Source of the DNA: Agarilytica sp033852165
GTDB lineage: Bacteria; Pseudomonadota; Gammaproteobacteria; Pseudomonadales; Cellvibrionaceae
DNA: 64,000 nucleotides
Direction of reading: 5' to 3'
Assembly: GCA_033852165.1 (NCBI GenBank)
Contig: JAWSUZ010000054.1
Location: forward strand, 62,001 to 126,000
Shown here: positions 44,696 to 53,141 of the stretch, piece by piece
Position numbering within the stretch: position 1 is the first letter of the stretch
How the letters are laid out: each line of letters begins with the position of its first letter
Notes under the pieces: model-generated
Told to the model about the DNA's origin: nothing
The model's input: only the letters and a program-made list of their open reading frames with translations
Database searches by the model: none
Position numbers and translations under genes: made by a program

Positions 44696-45271
44696 ATGAA
44701 AACTATTAAAGCGTTTGCTTTGATACTTGCCGTGATGCTTATCAGTACCGAATCTTTCGCTCAGGTATACCTTGGGGCGACTTATGGCGTCACAGATTCA
44801 ACGTATATTGGAGATGAGGAGGACCCTGCTGATTTTGAAGGCGATAAAGGCCTGCGGATATATGTGGGAAACTCCGTGTCAAAAACGTTTTCTTTTGAGG
44901 TTGCTTATCTTGATCTAGGAGATTACAACGTCGGCACTGCTGATGGCTTGGATGATATTGATGAAGAGAGCGATATATTGTCTCTACTGGCCTATGAAGT
45001 GTCCTATGTCGCTAAATGGCCCATCCGTCGCAATCTTTCACTGTTCGGTCGACTCGGCGGTATTTATTGGGAAGGGGTACGTAAGATCACACCGATTGAT
45101 CAGACATCTCGAGAAATAAGCACTAAGACTAAGAGGTATGGTGCTAGCCTGGGAGTTGGCGTGAATTACAAAATCTTTAAACGATTTGGTTTAACGCTAG
45201 AATTTAACGGTCATCAAATCTATGATCGATTTAACCCTTTTTACGGCTTGGGTTTATACGCGACTTTTTAG
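44696..45271 (+). CDS. Outer-membrane beta-barrel protein (OmpW/OmpA-like barrel)
   Basis: A 191-residue protein with a signal peptide (MKTIKAFALILAVMLISTESFA) and alternating amphipathic strands ending in the aromatic GLGLYATF typical of barrel proteins. ATG at 44696 has GGAG upstream. YLGATYGVTDSTYIG and the GVGVNYKIFKRFGLTLEFNGHQ pattern fit small OMP_b-brl proteins. Substrate or role is unknown. It follows the lipoprotein gene by 66 bases. Confidence 0.75.
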   Translation: MKTIKAFALILAVMLISTESFAQVYLGATYGVTDSTYIGDEEDPADFEGDKGLRIYVGNSVSKTFSFEVAYLDLGDYNVGTADGLDDIDEESDILSLLAYEVSYVAKWPIRRNLSLFGRLGGIYWEGVRKITPIDQTSREISTKTKRYGASLGVGVNYKIFKRFGLTLEFNGHQIYDRFNPFYGLGLYATF

Positions 45272-45309
45272 TAACTCAGCAGTTTAGCGGCCAAGCGGCT
45301 CGTATTGGA

Positions 45310-46083
45310 TTAGTTTTCTGTACTCTGCTGTGGAGGAAAAACAAGAGAGGACAGTGGCGTATCGCTCAACGGATGATAGAAATTACCAGAGGTAACAAAT
45401 AAGATATGGGTGTCATTTTTTTTTGTCTGCTTGATCGATGACAATGTAAAATAGTTCTCGGTATCAAACCATATGCTGGTTTGTTTCTTGCCCCCTTCGT
45501 TTTTTCGCGTCATTTTTACTGCCTTTGAAATGGTTCTACTTTTGTATTGGATGCTTTCCAAACCTTTCGCCACAAAGGTATATTTTTTTAACTTCCCTCG
45601 GTCTATAAAAAAATACTCAAACTGCTTGCTCTTTGTGAGAAGGTCAACCTGTAGCATTAACTGATAGGTCAATGGGCCTAATACGCCTTTGGTTATCGCT
45701 ATGGTTTTCTTTTTCTTTTTGTATTCACTGGTTGCGGTTAGGTTCTTCCAATCGTATTGGACCTTTCTTTTTTTCTTTATGCCAAATATATTCTGCTTGT
45801 AACGGTAGCTGATAGGTTGAATAACTTTTTGACTTGGCCACAAAAAAACTTCTTTCTCATTGATGGAGCCGAAGAAATTTTTTGTTTTAGTCTCCAACTT
45901 ATAGCGGTTGCCGCCAAGGTGTACTAGGGTCCTTGTCATATCAAGTTTGAATTTATCGAACTCACCTTCGTATTTTGCTTGGTGAAGTGTTTGTTGAGGG
46001 TCGGCAAACCCATTTGACGTCGATAAACCGAGCCACAGGAAAGAAGCGAATAAAACGATTTTGAATGAAAATTGTAGAGTCAT
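45310..46083 (-). CDS. DUF3108 periplasmic protein
   Basis: A 257-residue exported protein with a signal peptide (about 1-27, SNGFA) and a beta-rich body typical of DUF3108: YEGEFDKFKLDMTRTLVHLGGNRYKLETKTKNFF, PISYRYKQ, YDWKN and TSIWFDTENYFTLSSIKQ. The family is of unknown function and sometimes linked to the outer membrane. It is convergent with the barrel gene. Confidence 0.75.
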   Translation of the reverse strand: MTLQFSFKIVLFASFLWLGLSTSNGFADPQQTLHQAKYEGEFDKFKLDMTRTLVHLGGNRYKLETKTKNFFGSINEKEVFLWPSQKVIQPISYRYKQNIFGIKKKRKVQYDWKNLTATSEYKKKKKTIAITKGVLGPLTYQLMLQVDLLTKSKQFEYFFIDRGKLKKYTFVAKGLESIQYKSRTISKAVKMTRKNEGGKKQTSIWFDTENYFTLSSIKQTKKNDTHILFVTSGNFYHPLSDTPLSSLVFPPQQSTEN

Positions 46084-46211
46084 GGTTTGCTAGGGCGTGG
46101 GCTTTCTATGGGCATATCAGTTTATATTTCAGTATGTTGGGCGTTTATAGCAAGTTTAAAATTCCGTTTTGTTTTTCAAAGCGCTCTTTTTATAACTACA
46201 ATGTATAACAG

Positions 46212-46382
46212 ATGGACCGTCCGGCCACTCACAAATTCGAAGAAAGAGAAAACGGGTTTTCTTATGACGATGGTCGATTTTATCTGGCGCAAAAAGCACT
46301 GTACGGGAAATACCGTCAAGTGGCGAGTGCTCATGTCGCAGACTACACTCTTAGGGGCTGCTTTAAAGCTAAGTATTCGTAA
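46212..46382 (+). CDS. Possible small protein, 56 residues
   Basis: ATG at 46212 opens a frame beginning MDRPATHKFEERENGFSYDD and ending RGCFKAKYS at TAA 46380-46382. The composition is mixed and polar, as in real proteins. No ribosome-binding site is clear and no family is recognised. A longer frame across 46087-46389 in another phase looks less protein-like. Confidence 0.35.
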   Translation: MDRPATHKFEERENGFSYDDGRFYLAQKALYGKYRQVASAHVADYTLRGCFKAKYS

Positions 46383-46434
46383 ACTTTAATGACTGTGCCT
46401 CTTAGGCATGGGGGAGTGTACCTTCTGACGTATC

Positions 46435-49107
46435 ATGGTGTTCTCGAGTAACTCTCAAATGTATTCCGCAAAGAAACGTGAGCGGAGTCGAGGACGGCGT
46501 CTGATTTCGCCGTCTAGATTCGGTCGTCTTTTTATTGGGCTTACTATCTTTTTCTGTAGTCTGGGCGTTTTCGGGGAAGAGGTGCTGAGAACCCAAAAAC
46601 ATAAGGTGATTGACAGCGATATCAGCTATTTGATTGAGCATTCTTCTCTAAGCGTATTTGAGGTAAGTCAGTCTCCAGATCAAGATTGGGTGAGGTTTGA
46701 TGGCGCCATTAATTTTGGCTACACAAATGAGGTCCATTGGTTCAAAATTAAATTGGAGAACCCATCTCGCAGTACGCTCTCAAGGTTATTGGCTGTATCG
46801 TATCCACTACTTGATACGATATCGGTTTACCTTTTTTCTGCTAATCAACTGACACACTCTTATGCTACCGGGGATGAATTGCCTTTTGATCATCGCCCGA
46901 TAGATCATCGATATTTTTTGTTTCCTCTCGAATTTGCCAGTGAGCAAGAACACTTTTTGTACCTAAGGGTGCAGACCGAAGGAGCCTTACAGGTGCCTTT
47001 AGCCCTGTGGGATGAACGTAGTTTTTATGCTGATGATGCTAGTACAAACGCGATTAACTTTTTATATCTCGGCGTAATACTCATCATGGCAGCGTTTAAT
47101 TTTATGCTGTTTTTACTCATACGCGACAGTTCCTTTATTGCATACGTGTTTTTTGTATCGTGTATCGGCGTATTGATGGCGAGCCTATTTGGATATACCT
47201 ATCAATATGTATTGTCGGAATACCCCCGCTTTCATGAAATGCTCATTTTGCTGATTGTACCGCTTACCCAAGTTTCGATATGTGTGTTTACAATTCGGTT
47301 TTTAGAGTTGTCACTGCACAGTAAATTTTGGTCCAGGTTGTTGATGAGTTTTATCGTTGTCGCGATGCTGAGTATGATTGGCGCGATTATCTTACCTTAC
47401 AATCTGTCAACGAGGATATCGGTTGTTCTGATGTTGCCCATTGCGCTAAGTGCTATGGCTGCAGGGATGAGTTGTTGGGGGTCGGGTAGCAATAGTGCTC
47501 GTTTGTACACCATTGCTTGGGTAGCTATTCTTATTGGTGCAGGTTGCTCTGTTTTAAATAGGCTGGGTTTGATCGGTAGCAGTTTCTTTGTCGAGTATGG
47601 TCTTCAGTTGAGTACGGGCATGCAAACCCTATTGTTTTCTCTGGCATTGGCCGCGCGATTCAACTCTGAGCGGGATGCTCGAATGAAAGCTCAGCAAGAG
47701 TATGTTGACGAAATTCATAAACGTCGAAATATCGAAACTCAATTGGTCTATTCCGCAAGTCACCATGAGATAACGGGTATGCCAAATCGATTACTATTTG
47801 AAAAATCCGTTCGCCATCATTTTGAAACTCGGAAAGAGTCGCGTGATCACTTGCTAGTCGTGTTATTGCATATTCGCCATTTTGATGATGTAAATAAAAC
47901 ACTTGGGCATCGAAATGCCGATGTGTTGTTACGTCGAATAGGAGAGAGAATCAATACGATTGTCTCGAAATCCTCGGACTGTTTAACGATAGAAGAAAAG
48001 CAAAACGATGTCAGCCTTGTGGCACACATAGAAGGCGTGAGTTTTTGTTTTTGTTTGGCGAATACCAATAAGAATGACATGTTAGACGAAGTGGAAAGTC
48101 TAGTGAGACGTATGGCTGAACCGCTTGAATTTATGGGGCTTGCATTGGAGTTAAACTTTTTGGTTGGTTGTAGTTTTGATGGCGATGATGTGGATCCGCA
48201 AATCTTACTTCGGCAAGCCTTCGTCGCTTTTGATAAGGCGGATAAGCGAGTATCGCCAATAGCGGTTTATGAGCCAACCATGAATCCGTACAGCTCTAAA
48301 CGATTGACGTTAATGACGGAGTTGAGGACCGCTTTGGAGCACGATGGTTTGGAGCTACATTTCCAGCCTCAAGTTCATTTGTCGGGAAAATATGTATGCG
48401 GATTTGAAGGATTGTTACGCTGGACGCATCACGAATTTGGCGTAGTGCCTCCTGACGAATTTATTCCGATGGCAGAAAAAACGGGTTTGATGAAACCGCT
48501 GACGGCTTGGGTAATACAACGAGCGGCTAAATTCTGCAGGCAATTGGATGAGCTGTCTTGCGACGCCTTTGTGTCCGTGAATATCTCAGCATTAAATTTG
48601 CGTGAACAGAGTTTTAGTCGACAAGTGTGTGAACTGTTGGGCGAAGACGGAATTGCACCAAATCGGTTGATTTTGGAGGTAACCGAAACGGCAGCAATGA
48701 TTGATCCAGAAGGCGCGCTTAAAGTTCTCAACGCCTTACACGACGCGAATATTCGGCTTTCTATCGATGACTTTGGTACCGGGCATTCGTCTCTTTCTTA
48801 CATTAGGAGGCTTCCTGTTCAAGAGATAAAAATCGATCGATCTTTTGTCGGAGAAATGGTGAATAATAAAGACGATGAGACAATTGTTAGAACAACCATC
48901 AACATGTGCCACGACCTGGGTTTTGTTGTGGTAGCCGAAGGCGTAGAAGATCAAGATACCTTAGAACTTTTAGAATCCCTGAATTGTGACATTGTTCAGG
49001 GATATCATATTGCTCGTCCCGACAGTGTAGCAAGCACCGTGAATTGGTTAATGAATAGTGAGTGGGCAATTCGTCGTCCTGTTGAGCTAGCTAGCGTTCA
49101 GTCATGA
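46435..49107 (+). CDS. 7TMR-DISM membrane protein with degenerate GGDEF and intact EAL domains
   Basis: An 890-residue putative c-di-GMP phosphodiesterase. A signal/first helix (about 27-47) is followed by a periplasmic 7TMR-DISMED2-type sensor (about 55-200), seven membrane helices (about 205-400), a short coiled region, a GGDEF-like domain (about 435-595) in which the signature is HIEGVSF, so inactive, and an EAL domain (about 615-870). The EAL set is complete: EGLLRW near 657 (Gly for Ala), VSVNIS, LEVTE, DDFGTG near 778, KIDRSFV, AEGVED near 835. Thus it probably degrades c-di-GMP in response to a periplasmic signal, perhaps a carbohydrate. Confidence 0.88.
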   Translation: MVFSSNSQMYSAKKRERSRGRRLISPSRFGRLFIGLTIFFCSLGVFGEEVLRTQKHKVIDSDISYLIEHSSLSVFEVSQSPDQDWVRFDGAINFGYTNEVHWFKIKLENPSRSTLSRLLAVSYPLLDTISVYLFSANQLTHSYATGDELPFDHRPIDHRYFLFPLEFASEQEHFLYLRVQTEGALQVPLALWDERSFYADDASTNAINFLYLGVILIMAAFNFMLFLLIRDSSFIAYVFFVSCIGVLMASLFGYTYQYVLSEYPRFHEMLILLIVPLTQVSICVFTIRFLELSLHSKFWSRLLMSFIVVAMLSMIGAIILPYNLSTRISVVLMLPIALSAMAAGMSCWGSGSNSARLYTIAWVAILIGAGCSVLNRLGLIGSSFFVEYGLQLSTGMQTLLFSLALAARFNSERDARMKAQQEYVDEIHKRRNIETQLVYSASHHEITGMPNRLLFEKSVRHHFETRKESRDHLLVVLLHIRHFDDVNKTLGHRNADVLLRRIGERINTIVSKSSDCLTIEEKQNDVSLVAHIEGVSFCFCLANTNKNDMLDEVESLVRRMAEPLEFMGLALELNFLVGCSFDGDDVDPQILLRQAFVAFDKADKRVSPIAVYEPTMNPYSSKRLTLMTELRTALEHDGLELHFQPQVHLSGKYVCGFEGLLRWTHHEFGVVPPDEFIPMAEKTGLMKPLTAWVIQRAAKFCRQLDELSCDAFVSVNISALNLREQSFSRQVCELLGEDGIAPNRLILEVTETAAMIDPEGALKVLNALHDANIRLSIDDFGTGHSSLSYIRRLPVQEIKIDRSFVGEMVNNKDDETIVRTTINMCHDLGFVVVAEGVEDQDTLELLESLNCDIVQGYHIARPDSVASTVNWLMNSEWAIRRPVELASVQS

Positions 49108-49227
49108 TTAAAGCTCTGTTTGGGGCGGTCACTCCGTTAAGGCTTCAATTGGATTCTAGAAAACTCAAAATAGACGCCTAAATAGCTACTGATCTCTTGT
49201 TTCGCTACTGAGCATGCTCCGGCATTA

Positions 49228-50067
49228 CTAATTTAATACCGGTATCAGCTGTTCCAGCCGCTCTTTTAGAACGTGTAATTCCAGTTTCAGGGCGCCTCTA
49301 TTTTTCTGTCCCATCCTTAGCATCAGCTTATGTGCTGACGGGAGTTTTTCTAGTGTGGGATTGGAGTATTTGTACACTACACTCGGTCTCACCAGCAATA
49401 GGTCGTCGAGAGATTCTGGAGTGTTTAGCAGTAGGTTTATCGCTTTTATTAATGAGCCATGAAAGTCTCCCTGGCGAACCCCTAGCTCCTGATAGGCGGC
49501 TTCAAGTGTTGGACGGTAAAACTGATACAGGGTGATCAATTGCGGACTGTTGATCGCAGCCAATAAGGCGATATGTTTTTCGTATCGTGCGTAGTTATCT
49601 TGAGAAATTCGGTAAAGCTCTTGTTGGGTGTCCTCCGTTTGCTGACCAATTTTAATCGTGGAAAAGCGTTTTTCTGGTGATGCGATGGGACGATACTCTT
49701 TAACGACCCTGCCTTCACCCAAACCATACACCGCACGTACAACTTTTCGTACAATTTCTTCGTTAGTGAGAAAGGACAGAATCTCTGCGCCTTTTGGGAT
49801 GTCACCGAGTCGAGATTGAATATGGGCGTCGCTATCGTTGAGCGGTGGTGCCGTGGGTTGAGGTTCAGGTGTGACAAGTGCTTGTATGGGGTGTTTGAAA
49901 TCGGGAGTAGGTATTGGCGTTAAGGTGGCGCGTGGTTCTGGTGTAGGAGTAGAAAGTGGAACCGGCTTAAGGGGCTCCTCTTTATTCAATGTTGCTCGCA
50001 GCAATACAAGGGCAGCTATGCCAATCAAAAGTATGCTGAGTACAATAATGCTGTTTTTTTTGTTCAT
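49228..50067 (-). CDS. DUF3014 membrane-anchored protein
   Basis: A 279-residue protein with one N-terminal membrane helix (about 7-25), a Thr-Pro-rich linker (about 36-75, TPTPEPRATLTPIPTP), and a DUF3014 body. LLVRPSVVYKYSNPTLEKLPSAHKLMLRMGQKN and the end LHVLKERLEQLIPVL are the family pattern. Topology is periplasmic. Function unknown. The linker resembles that of the lipoprotein at 43664. Confidence 0.75.
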   Translation of the reverse strand: MNKKNSIIVLSILLIGIAALVLLRATLNKEEPLKPVPLSTPTPEPRATLTPIPTPDFKHPIQALVTPEPQPTAPPLNDSDAHIQSRLGDIPKGAEILSFLTNEEIVRKVVRAVYGLGEGRVVKEYRPIASPEKRFSTIKIGQQTEDTQQELYRISQDNYARYEKHIALLAAINSPQLITLYQFYRPTLEAAYQELGVRQGDFHGSLIKAINLLLNTPESLDDLLLVRPSVVYKYSNPTLEKLPSAHKLMLRMGQKNRGALKLELHVLKERLEQLIPVLN

Positions 50068-50313
50068 TATAAATGGCTCTCGTTAATCGTGTTTTATGAT
50101 ATGAAAATTTAGCCCTGAGAGCTTTCTTGCTTCAATAGATGACAAGAATGAAAGCATAAGGTTTCAAACGCAATTAAAAGGTTTACTGAGAGAAAAGGTA
50201 AATGAGTTGCTATCGATACGGCGGGGGAGAGGGTGATGCTGCAAAAGCAGCATCACCACGGTTCAACTTTGTTGGCGGAAAAGCGCTTCGGAAGTATGGA
50301 TAAAGGCTGGGGT
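50068..50313. other. Intergenic region with 11-bp hairpin
   Basis: GGTGATGCTGC (50232-50242) and GCAGCATCACC (50247-50257) form an 11-bp stem with an AAAA loop, downstream of the small exported protein gene on the minus strand. No T-run follows on the minus strand, so it may be a terminator of the Rho-dependent or REP kind. Confidence 0.55.
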
Positions 50314-50550
50314 TTATCTTTTCCGCAAGGCGAGAAAAGCAATAATGCTGAGGACTAAAAATCCATGCCCCATTTGATCGAGGCCGTGATTAGACAGTGC
50401 AACATCAAGGCTGGAATTTGAAATCGATTGTTCTGTATGGAAAACGTTATGGAACGACGGTTCTCTATCGCCTGCTTCGGCAGAGGTATGTGTTGGTGTA
50501 ACTAAAAGTATTAATGCAGATAAAGAAATAACAAATGGCAATTTAGTCAT
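50314..50550 (-). CDS. Small exported protein with C-terminal membrane anchor
   Basis: A 78-residue protein: signal peptide (MTKLPFVISLSALILLVTPTHTSAEA), a short polar middle (about 27-58) and a C-terminal hydrophobic helix ending in RKR (FLVLSIIAFLALRKR). The helix-then-basic-end layout resembles C-terminal sorting signals of the GlyGly-CTERM/PEP-CTERM kind, but no Gly-Gly or PEP motif is visible. Function unknown. Confidence 0.55.
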   Translation of the reverse strand: MTKLPFVISLSALILLVTPTHTSAEAGDREPSFHNVFHTEQSISNSSLDVALSNHGLDQMGHGFLVLSIIAFLALRKR

Positions 50551-50932
50551 GTTAACCCCGAATACTCAAATACAAATCAGTGCTCTTTCTTGTCGCGTGT
50601 AGTAAAGCTAAAAAGATGCCAGCTAAGTCCTTATAAGGCCTGGCAAGCAACATTTATCAAAGTGGAGGAAAAATGGATTGATTTTGTAAATCAGATCGAC
50701 ATGGAATGGAGGGGCTGTCTGATCTGCAGAAGTTAACGCTTAAGCTGTGGTTAATTATGGTGCATGAAAGGTATTCTATGTGTCAAAAATAGGGGTGATT
50801 CGGATGCTTTAAATCGATAAAACCGATACATCTAAAAGCCTTAAAGTTTAGCTTTTATTACTCTCAAAAATGCAGCCGGGCTATAGATGCCGACCGCAAG
50901 ACTGTAAGATTATTCGACGGTTCTCTAGATGG

Positions 50933-50966
50933 TTATGAATGGACATTTATTGGTGCCCATTCATAA
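50933..50966. repeat. Dispersed inverted repeat, copy 2
   Basis: TTATGAATGGACA (50933-50945) and TGCCCATTCATAA (50954-50966) are inverted with one mismatch around an 8-base loop. The core TTATGRATGGRC is shared with the element at 30838-30894. Confidence 0.6.
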
Positions 50967-51083
50967 ACTGGGTTGTAGCGAGAGCGAATATAAAATACCC
51001 GATTTGCATCACTTGATATGGGAGCTCGGTCATACCAAACAACGATATCGCGCAGCGCCAAGATGGCGCTTTAAGTTGGCTCA

Positions 51084-51103
51084 CAGTAGACGTCTGTTTA
51101 TGG
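51084..51103. repeat. Dispersed repeat, second part of copy 2
   Basis: CAGTAGACGTCTGTTTATGG matches 30864-30883 at 18 of 20 bases. With the arm ending at 50967 (CCATTCATAAA) it reproduces the order seen in copy 1, but with a longer interior. Confidence 0.55.
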
Positions 51104-51128
51104 GGGTAGACTCATTAATTGTCGGACG

Positions 51129-52106
51129 TTATTGAAGTGCAAGCGGCGCTTCGTCAAGAGCTGCTAACTGTTCACGCAATTCCAAAATATGACTCGCCCA
51201 ATAGTTTTCCGTATTAAACCAAGGGAAGGCCATCGGGAAGGCGGGATCACTCCAGCGCTTAGCCAGCCAGCCACAGTAATGCAGCATACGTAAGGATCTA
51301 AATACCTCAATAAGGCGAATTTCCTTGCTGTCAAACTCACAAAATTCTTCATACCCATCAAGAATTGACGACAGTTGAGAAATTTTCTGAGCCCGATCCC
51401 CGTTCAATAACATCCATAGATCTTGTATCGCAGGCCCATTACGAGCGTCGTCGAGGTCAACAATATGTAAATTATCGTAGCGGACGAGAATATTGCCGGG
51501 GTGGCAATCTCCGTGGAGTCGAATGCTGCGGTACTGAGATACGTCGTATTGGGACTCTATTTTCTCTATCAGGTCTTGAGTGAGCGAGGTATAAGCTTCC
51601 AATAAAGAGCTCGGTACGAGGTTTTGTTCGAGTATGTAGTGGCGGCTTTCAACTGCGAAACTCTTGATGCTAATCGTTGGACGGAATTGGAAAGGCTTTG
51701 TCTGGCCTACCGCATGAATGCGTCCTAATTGCTGGCCCAAGGTATGAAGAGTGTCCAGATTTTCTAATTCGGGAGCGTGTCCACCGCGTCGCTCATACAG
51801 AGCGAAGCGATAGTTTTCATATTCAAAAAGACTCTTGCCGTCTTTAATGATCGGGGCAATGACAGGGATTTCCTGCTCGACTAACTCGAAAGCAAATTGG
51901 TGTTCTTCTAGAATCTGCTCGTCGCTCCACCGGTCTGGCCGGTAAAACTTAGCGATCAAGGGCTCCGCATCTTCAATGCCGATTTGATACACCCGATTTT
52001 CATAACTGTTAAGAGTCAGAACACGTGCGTCTGACAGAAAGCCAATGCTCTCAATGGCGTCTAATACTAAGTCTGGGCTTAGGCGTGCGTAATCGGCTTG
52101 ATCCAA
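51129..52106 (-). CDS. srkA: Stress response kinase SrkA (YihE/RdoA)
   Basis: APH-fold protein kinase reported to protect against stress-triggered death in E. coli. SYENRVYQIGIEDAEPLIAKFYRP contains the probable ATP-binding lysine, RLHGDCHPGNILVR the catalytic loop H-G-D-x-H-x-x-N, and IVDLDDARNGPAIQDLWMLL the metal-binding Asp. The C-terminus AFPWFNTENYWASHILELREQ is typical. Length 325 is normal. Confidence 0.93.
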   Translation of the reverse strand: MDQADYARLSPDLVLDAIESIGFLSDARVLTLNSYENRVYQIGIEDAEPLIAKFYRPDRWSDEQILEEHQFAFELVEQEIPVIAPIIKDGKSLFEYENYRFALYERRGGHAPELENLDTLHTLGQQLGRIHAVGQTKPFQFRPTISIKSFAVESRHYILEQNLVPSSLLEAYTSLTQDLIEKIESQYDVSQYRSIRLHGDCHPGNILVRYDNLHIVDLDDARNGPAIQDLWMLLNGDRAQKISQLSSILDGYEEFCEFDSKEIRLIEVFRSLRMLHYCGWLAKRWSDPAFPMAFPWFNTENYWASHILELREQLAALDEAPLALQ

Positions 52107-52208
52107 AATCTCTTCCCCAAAAAATTGAACAGTATAGCAATAATGTTATTTGTTGCGATTGGAGCCTCAGCCGTCGAGAAAGTGTTCCCCCCAGAACAGA
52201 CGCGCAGC

Positions 52209-52982
52209 CTAGGTTTTCGGGGTTCTGGCGAGCGCCCAAATATCCACGCGCTTGGCTCCATGCTGCTTAAGCAGCTGAGCGGCCGCCTCCACAGTCGCGC
52301 CGGTTGTCATGACGTCATCAATCAGCGCAATGTGTTTTCCCTCCACCTTCTGGCCACAGACCAAGCTCGACTGCAAATTTCTCTGTCGCTGCAGACGAGT
52401 AAGCCCTTTTTGCGCCGGTGTGCGAGTTCGTTTTTGCAAAGCTGACTGAATAGGCCGTTTTACCTGCGAAGCTATATATTGTGCGATCAACTGGCTTTGG
52501 TTATAGCCTCTTATCATCCTGCTGGTCCAATGAATGGGAATTGGAACGAGTGTGTCGGGGAGGGAGGGGCGAGAATGTGGGGTGCATGGAGATTGAGGGG
52601 AATGATCGAAATCGAGGTAACACCTTTGTATTTTACGTAACAGAGGATGACTAAGGCTTGGTATCCAAAAGTGACCGTGCTTCTCCTTGAGGCTTGTTAT
52701 GAGTTGATTGACCGGGGCTTCGTAACGCCATGCACAAAGTGCGAGGTCAAAGCTTGGTGGTTTCTGAAGACAGTCGTTACAGAGAGTCGACTCAGCGAGC
52801 AATAGCGGTAAATCGCAGATAGAGCAGCTGGCTTGGTTATTCTTTGGGAGGCTCTCATAGCAGCGATTGCACAGCCTTGAGGAGGACGATCCAGAGCATA
52901 GGTGGCAAATTTGCGGCAGAAAAGCACTAAAAAGTGGGGGAATGGCCTGTTTTAAACGCTCGGCTATACTGATCTTTAACAT
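52209..52982 (-). CDS. comF: ComF/GntX family phosphoribosyltransferase-like protein
   Basis: Protein of the ComF family, linked to DNA uptake and use of external DNA. The N-terminus has zinc-ribbon cysteines: CHLCSGSSSSRLCNRCYESLP, SCSICDLPL and LCNDCLQK. The C-terminus has a PRTase loop ALIDDVMTTGATVEAAAQLL, preceded by RTRTPAQKGLTRLQRQRNL. Length 257 is somewhat long. The start codon at 52982 is two bases from the BirA operator half-site, with AGG nine bases upstream as the only ribosome-binding site. Confidence 0.9.
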   Translation of the reverse strand: MLKISIAERLKQAIPPLFSAFLPQICHLCSGSSSSRLCNRCYESLPKNNQASCSICDLPLLLAESTLCNDCLQKPPSFDLALCAWRYEAPVNQLITSLKEKHGHFWIPSLSHPLLRKIQRCYLDFDHSPQSPCTPHSRPSLPDTLVPIPIHWTSRMIRGYNQSQLIAQYIASQVKRPIQSALQKRTRTPAQKGLTRLQRQRNLQSSLVCGQKVEGKHIALIDDVMTTGATVEAAAQLLKQHGAKRVDIWALARTPKT

Positions 52983-52984
52983 AC

Positions 52985-53017
52985 TTGTAAACCTGGAAAT
53001 CCATTTTTGGTTGACAA
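52985..53017 (+). promoter_or_regulatory. BirA operator of the biotin operon
   Basis: TTGTAAACC (52985-52993), 15 bases, then GGTTGACAA (53009-53017). This equals the gammaproteobacterial BirA box TTGTAAACC-N15-GGTTTACAA except one base. The right half contains TTGACA (53011-53016), a perfect -35; TATTAA at 53032-53037 is a possible -10 with a short 15-base spacer. BirA bound to biotinyl-AMP would block bioB transcription. The site also lies two bases from the divergent comF start. Confidence 0.9.
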
Positions 53018-53141
53018 CTCTCTTTGTAACTTATTAAGGTGCTGCATCAGATGCATGGGCATGCACTAAAAAAACCACGCCAACCACGTATCGAAAGCGA
53101 CAGATCATTACTAGAAAGATCATTAATAAAGGCTACAAACA

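Larger units (their letters stand above)
50551..51128. other. 578-base region without a supported gene
   Basis: It contains an inverted repeat at 50933-50966 and a related piece at 51084-51103 that belong to the dispersed element at 30838-30894, and a small dyad GCGCCAAGATGGCGC near 51056. A 68-residue frame at 50929-51135 is spanned by these repeats and is not supported. Confidence 0.6.

Noticed and set aside
46087..46389. 100-codon frame before the EAL gene
   Set aside because: Its predicted protein has no recognisable pattern; the 56-codon frame at 46212 in another phase looks more natural.
50929..51135. 68-codon frame
   Set aside because: It is built from the two arms of the dispersed repeat and has no protein-like pattern or ribosome-binding site.
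52025..52270. Plus-strand frames across the srkA/comF junction
   Set aside because: They overlap two well-supported minus-strand genes.
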